Origin: Nitrosopumilus piranensis
GTDB taxonomy: Archaea; Thermoproteota; Nitrososphaeria; Nitrososphaerales; Nitrosopumilaceae
DNA length: 64,000 nt
Direction: 5' to 3'
Assembly (NCBI RefSeq): GCF_000875775.1
Contig: NZ_CP010868.1
Span: forward strand, 682,001-746,000
Below, piece after piece: positions 60,923 to 64,000 of this stretch (position 1 is its first letter; each line of letters starts with the position of its first letter). The notes beneath the pieces were generated by a model that had not been told where the DNA came from, ran no database searches, and saw nothing but the letters and a program-made list of their open reading frames with translations. Position numbers and translations under genes: made by a program.

Positions 60923-61510
60923 ATGATTAACTATTTTTTCATTCTTGGAGCAATTTTGTCTTTGTTAGTTTTGGTTCCAGTAAATGCATATGCAGAACAT
61001 GTCTTAGACATTGAGGTATTTGGGCAATATCTTGATATCTCACAATTAGAATCTGAGAAAGTTACATTTGTGTTTGATGATAAATCATATGATCTCTACT
61101 ATGGATATCATGGAAGTCTTGATGCTATTGGTTCTGAAAATACATTTCCAATTTTATCTTCAATGAATATCAATGAAGAAAACAAATCCATTGAAATTGT
61201 AATGGAAATGGTACCTGAAAAAACTGATTTTTGGGTTAGGATGCCTGATGATGTAATTTATGCTGAAAATGAAAAGTTCACTGTATTAGTTGATGGAATA
61301 GATACAAGATATGATTTGATGAAGTTTCCAAACGATCATGTGATTGGATTCTTAATTGATAAAGATACCAAAAATATTGCAATTATTGGTACTCAAGTGA
61401 TACCTGAATTTGGAGCCTACTCTGTTCTAATTTTAGTAGTTTCTATTGTTGGGCTGGTACTTTTTACTAGGAAATACTCTTTTGGAAGCAATTTACCTAG
61501 AATTAATTAA
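60923..61510 (+). CDS. Exported protein with PEFG-CTERM sorting signal
   Basis: 195 residues. N-terminal signal segment (FFILGAILSLLVLVPVNAYA), a 130-residue beta-rich outside domain (VLDIEVFGQYLDISQLESEK; DFWVRMPDDVIYAENEKFTV), then the C-terminal sorting signal IPEFGAYSVLILVVSIVGLV followed by a basic tail RKYSFG. The PEFG-CTERM tripartite signal (PEFG, membrane helix, basic end) is known in thaumarchaea and is presumed to be cut by an archaeosortase. Domain function unknown. TTAATTATATTC (60891-60902) lies near -26. Confidence 0.85.
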   Translation: MINYFFILGAILSLLVLVPVNAYAEHVLDIEVFGQYLDISQLESEKVTFVFDDKSYDLYYGYHGSLDAIGSENTFPILSSMNINEENKSIEIVMEMVPEKTDFWVRMPDDVIYAENEKFTVLVDGIDTRYDLMKFPNDHVIGFLIDKDTKNIAIIGTQVIPEFGAYSVLILVVSIVGLVLFTRKYSFGSNLPRIN

Positions 61511-61533
61511 GTCATATTTCCTAGTGATATTGT

Positions 61534-62352
61534 TTGAAACGAATAGCACTTTTGGGATGTGGTTCCATGGGAACTCAAATTGCTTTGACAATTGATTCTA
61601 ATGATTTTCCTGCAGTTCTTACTCATGTATATGATGCATCAAAAGCAGCATCTTCATCTCTTGTAGAAAAATTGAACAACAAACCTGAAATTGTTGAAAA
61701 TTCTCATCTGCTATCTTCTCAGCATATAGATATTGTTGTAGAGGCAGCATCTCAAGATGCAGTAAAAGATGTGGCGCTAAGTGTTTTACAAAACAAGAAG
61801 GATCTGATGATCATGAGTGTTGGTGCGTTACTTGATGAATCAATCTATGATATTTTATCTGATGCTTGCAAAGATTTTAAGAAAACAATCTATCTTCCTT
61901 CAGGTGCTATTGCAGGACTAGATGGAATAAAATCAGTCAAATCTGAACTAGAATCTCTTTCTATTACAACAACAAAACATCCTCGTTCTCTAAAAGGTGC
62001 AAAGTTTTTTGAAAATTCTGATATTAATTTAGATAAGATTGATTCTATCACTACTATCTTTGATGGAACTGCAAAAGAAGCTGTATCACTATTTCCTGCA
62101 AACATCAACGTTGCAGCGCTTTTATCATTAACAGGAATTGGCAGTAAACAAACTAAAGTTAGAATTCTTGCAGATCCTAATACTGACAAAAACACTCATC
62201 ATATTGAGGCCTCAGGAAAATTTGGTAAAATGACATTCACGATTGAGAATTTTCCAGATAAAAATAACCCTAAAACTAGCAGATTGGCAATTCTTTCAGC
62301 CATTGAGACATTGAAGAAATATTGCTCAGATGAAATACAAATTGGCACGTAA
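61534..62352 (+). CDS. nadX: L-aspartate dehydrogenase
   Basis: 272 residues, TTG start. Nucleotide loop IALLGCGSMGTQIALTI near the N-terminus, catalytic region YLPSGAIAGLDGIKSVKSEL (the conserved SGAxxGxD) and FPANINVAALLSLTGIG with the conserved Asn. It oxidises L-aspartate to iminoaspartate with NAD(P), the first step of de novo NAD synthesis. The product goes directly to NadA, encoded 93 bases downstream. It starts 23 bases after the PEFG-CTERM gene, though the function is unrelated. Confidence 0.9.
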   Translation: MKRIALLGCGSMGTQIALTIDSNDFPAVLTHVYDASKAASSSLVEKLNNKPEIVENSHLLSSQHIDIVVEAASQDAVKDVALSVLQNKKDLMIMSVGALLDESIYDILSDACKDFKKTIYLPSGAIAGLDGIKSVKSELESLSITTTKHPRSLKGAKFFENSDINLDKIDSITTIFDGTAKEAVSLFPANINVAALLSLTGIGSKQTKVRILADPNTDKNTHHIEASGKFGKMTFTIENFPDKNNPKTSRLAILSAIETLKKYCSDEIQIGT

Positions 62353-62355
62353 CAT

Positions 62356-62368
62356 GGCAATTATTGCC
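62356..62368. promoter_or_regulatory. 13-base perfect palindrome between nadX and nadA
   Basis: GGCAAT-T-ATTGCC, four bases after the nadX stop and 78 bases before nadA. Not followed by a T-run, so an operator is more likely than a terminator. Confidence 0.4.
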
Positions 62369-62445
62369 ACTATTGTTCACATGTATGAAAATTCTAGGCG
62401 AGATCCCATTCTTTAAATCCCCACAACTCAAATTTTCAATGGTTT

Positions 62446-63402
62446 ATGCTCGTACAACAAACCTCTAAACTAAAAGAAGAGATACTTCGACTCAAAAAGG
62501 AAAAAGATGTGGTAATCCTTGCTCATAATTATCAGGTACCTGAAGTTCAAGATGTGGCTGATTTTACAGGAGATTCGTTAGGGTTATCCCGGCAAGCTGC
62601 TAAGGTTCCACAAAAGACAATTCTTTTTTGTGGTGTAAACTTTATGGCAGAAACGGCCGCAATTATCAGTCCCCAAAAAAAAGTAATCTTACCAGATTTG
62701 GAAGCAGGATGCTCGTTATCTGATTCTATTACTGTTGATGAATTAAGAGATTGGAAGAAACAACATCCAGGTGCTATTGCAGTGGGGTATGTTAACACAA
62801 CTGCAGAAATTAAAGCAGAACTTGATTATTGCTGCACTTCATCAAATGCAGTAAATGTTGTTAAAGCAATTCCTGAAGACAACGAAATTTTATTTTTACC
62901 TGACATGTTCTTGGGTTCATATGTTGCAAAAATGACTGGAAGAAAAAATATGCACATATGGGCTGGTGAGTGCCATGTCCATGCAGGAATCACACCTGAA
63001 GATGTAACTAAAAAATTGGATTCAATGAAGGATGCAGAATTTGTAATTCATCCTGAATGTAGTTGTACCACTCCAATGATGTATGATGTTGCAGATGGAA
63101 GTTTTGATGATCAAAAAGTCTCGATTCTTTCTACAGAAGGAATGTTAAATCATGTAAAAGAATCAAAAGCTAAAAACTTTGTTGTTGCAACTGAAACAGG
63201 AATTTTGTATAGGATGAGGCAACAAAACCCTGGAAAAACATTCATTCCTGCTTCTGAAAAAGCTGAATGCCAATACATGAAAATGATTACTCTTGAAAAA
63301 GTGTATGATGCACTTGTTGATGAAAAAAATGTTGTGACTGTTCCAAAAGAGATTGCAGATAAGGCACGTTTGGCAATTAATAGAATGCTTACAATAAGCT
63401 AG
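62446..63402 (+). CDS. nadA: Quinolinate synthase A
   Basis: 318 residues. VVILAHNYQVPEVQDVADFT and GVNFMAETAAIISPQKKVIL are the first two NadA repeats; cluster Cys lie in LEAGCSLSDS, HPECSCTT and EKAECQYMKM. It condenses iminoaspartate with dihydroxyacetone phosphate on a [4Fe-4S] cluster to make quinolinate. The pathway partner nadX is directly upstream; nadC is not in the window. CTTTAAATCC (62411-62420) lies about -30 from the ATG at 62446. Length is typical of archaeal NadA. Confidence 0.95.
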   Translation: MLVQQTSKLKEEILRLKKEKDVVILAHNYQVPEVQDVADFTGDSLGLSRQAAKVPQKTILFCGVNFMAETAAIISPQKKVILPDLEAGCSLSDSITVDELRDWKKQHPGAIAVGYVNTTAEIKAELDYCCTSSNAVNVVKAIPEDNEILFLPDMFLGSYVAKMTGRKNMHIWAGECHVHAGITPEDVTKKLDSMKDAEFVIHPECSCTTPMMYDVADGSFDDQKVSILSTEGMLNHVKESKAKNFVVATETGILYRMRQQNPGKTFIPASEKAECQYMKMITLEKVYDALVDEKNVVTVPKEIADKARLAINRMLTIS

Positions 63403-63407
63403 TTTGA

Positions 63408-63821
63408 GTGATTATTTTGGTAGGGTTGTTTAGTAGGACTCCAAAGGACCCTAATCAAAAACGAAATGCTGAAAAGTTCAAAGAATTCAAAAAACTTGCA
63501 AAACAGAAAAAATATGATGAGGCCTTAAAATCAGGTACAGAATACCTTAGGATGGTCCCAAACAATCATGATGCATTGTTTACTGTTGGCGGAATTTATT
63601 ATCTGAAAAAAAAATACAAAACTGCCATTTCTTACTTTGAGAAAGCACTTGATGTTGCTGAATTTGATGTCGATGTTTTGCTCCTGAAGGCATATTCTCA
63701 TCAAAAACTAGGTGAAAACAAGCGTGCAATTCAATGCTGTGAAAAAATCAAAGAGGTTGATCCAAAAAACAAGGCTGTATCTGCATTGCTACCTGAACTA
63801 AAAATGAAAAAACAAGATTAA
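63408..63821 (+). CDS. Small tetratricopeptide-repeat protein
   Basis: 137 residues, GTG start five bases after the nadA stop. Three TPR units, such as KYDEALKSGTEYLRMVPNNH, KKYKTAISYFEKALDVAEFD and GENKRAIQCCEKIKEVDPKN, fill the protein after a basic N-terminus. TPR arrays bind other proteins; the partner is unknown. Adjacent to nadA on the same strand, so probably on the same message, with no evident functional link. Two adjacent Cys in the last repeat (QCCEK) are unremarkable. Confidence 0.8.
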   Translation: MIILVGLFSRTPKDPNQKRNAEKFKEFKKLAKQKKYDEALKSGTEYLRMVPNNHDALFTVGGIYYLKKKYKTAISYFEKALDVAEFDVDVLLLKAYSHQKLGENKRAIQCCEKIKEVDPKNKAVSALLPELKMKKQD

Positions 63822-63886
63822 TGATAATTAAAACTTGCTATTTCATAACAAGTATCTGGTAAATAGTTTAGACAATTTTTTACCAT

Positions 63887-64000
63887 ATGATGGAGCAAAA
63901 AACTACCATTTCACTATTATCTGTGTTATCTGTGGTGATTCTATTCTCAGGAAACACTGTATTTGCACAAAATGACGTATCTGAATTCGAATCTACAACT
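63887..64000 (+). CDS. Exported protein, 3' end cut off by the window
   Basis: The first 38 codons are visible: MMEQKTTISLLSVLSVVILF then SGNTVFAQNDVSEF. A signal peptide with cleavage after VFA is clear; the mature part starts with an acidic stretch. The second ATG may be the real start. Nothing more can be said without the following sequence. Confidence 0.75.
   Translation, partial: MMEQKTTISLLSVLSVVILFSGNTVFAQNDVSEFESTT

Noticed and set aside
62354-62416. 20-codon frame starting in the nadX-nadA palindrome
   Set aside because: Too short, no recognisable feature; the palindrome and promoter explain the conservation-like look of the region.

Overview
The window comes from an ammonia-oxidising thaumarchaeon (Nitrososphaerota), most like a marine Nitrosopumilus. 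The DNA is AT-rich and gene-dense. Many genes have an archaeal TATA-like box about 25-30 bases before the start codon, so most messages look leaderless, and TTG and GTG starts are common. Lineage markers are a NirK-type copper oxidase, several exported cupredoxins, an ADP-forming acyl-CoA synthetase beside a crotonase (3-hydroxypropionate/4-hydroxybutyrate cycle), a divergent FtsZ, LysW-dependent lysine/arginine synthesis and a PEFG-CTERM protein. From memory, the local orders crotonase/synthetase and FtsZ/methylthiotransferase/fumarase/NirK match Nitrosopumilus maritimus.

Layout. 1-7.3 kb: a cut-off SDR gene, an MrfA/YprA-like helicase, a solitary DNA methyltransferase, tatA, a PII protein with a shortened T-loop, a methyltransferase/MFS pair and psmA. 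7.4-13.2 kb: a winged-helix regulator, glutamate dehydrogenase, a small Toprim protein, an amidotransferase and the carbon-fixation pair. 13.2-18.8 kb: a cupredoxin lacking the axial Met, regulators, a CBS protein, an IscA-like protein, dnaG, CTP-dependent riboflavin kinase, a USP protein and FAD synthetase. 18.8-29.0 kb, all on the minus strand: dphB-DUF357 and a lysine/arginine supercluster with two LysW-LysX pairs (one LysW ends in Gln instead of Glu), lysK, lysY, lysZ, lysJ, an Lrp regulator, a homocitrate-synthase-like gene and argG. 29.1-34.8 kb: an ABC importer, two exported proteins and an MFS transporter. 34.9-39.8 kb: two-gene methionine synthase, a MetF-like gene and a Nudix gene. 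39.8-46.8 kb: L39e, L31e with a long decapeptide-repeat tail, FtsZ, a tRNA methylthiotransferase, fumarase, NirK and SerA. 46.9-54.2 kb: exported or membrane proteins, L15e, a CFI-box protein, a TlpA-like protein, a HEAT protein and a Kazal-cupredoxin fusion. 54.2-59.8 kb: nurA-herA-mre11-rad50. 59.9-64.0 kb: surface proteins, nadX-nadA, a TPR protein and a cut-off exported protein.

The most novel item is the apparently empty stretch at 49.35-50.03 kb. On the minus strand it reads as five tightly packed micro-genes. Four encode 34-47 residue Cys/His-rich, probably zinc-binding proteins; the last resembles the Ada-type metal-binding fold. A TATA-like box sits 29 bases before the first. A sixth Cys-rich micro-gene may diverge from them. 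No tRNA, rRNA, CRISPR array, insertion sequence or prophage was seen.
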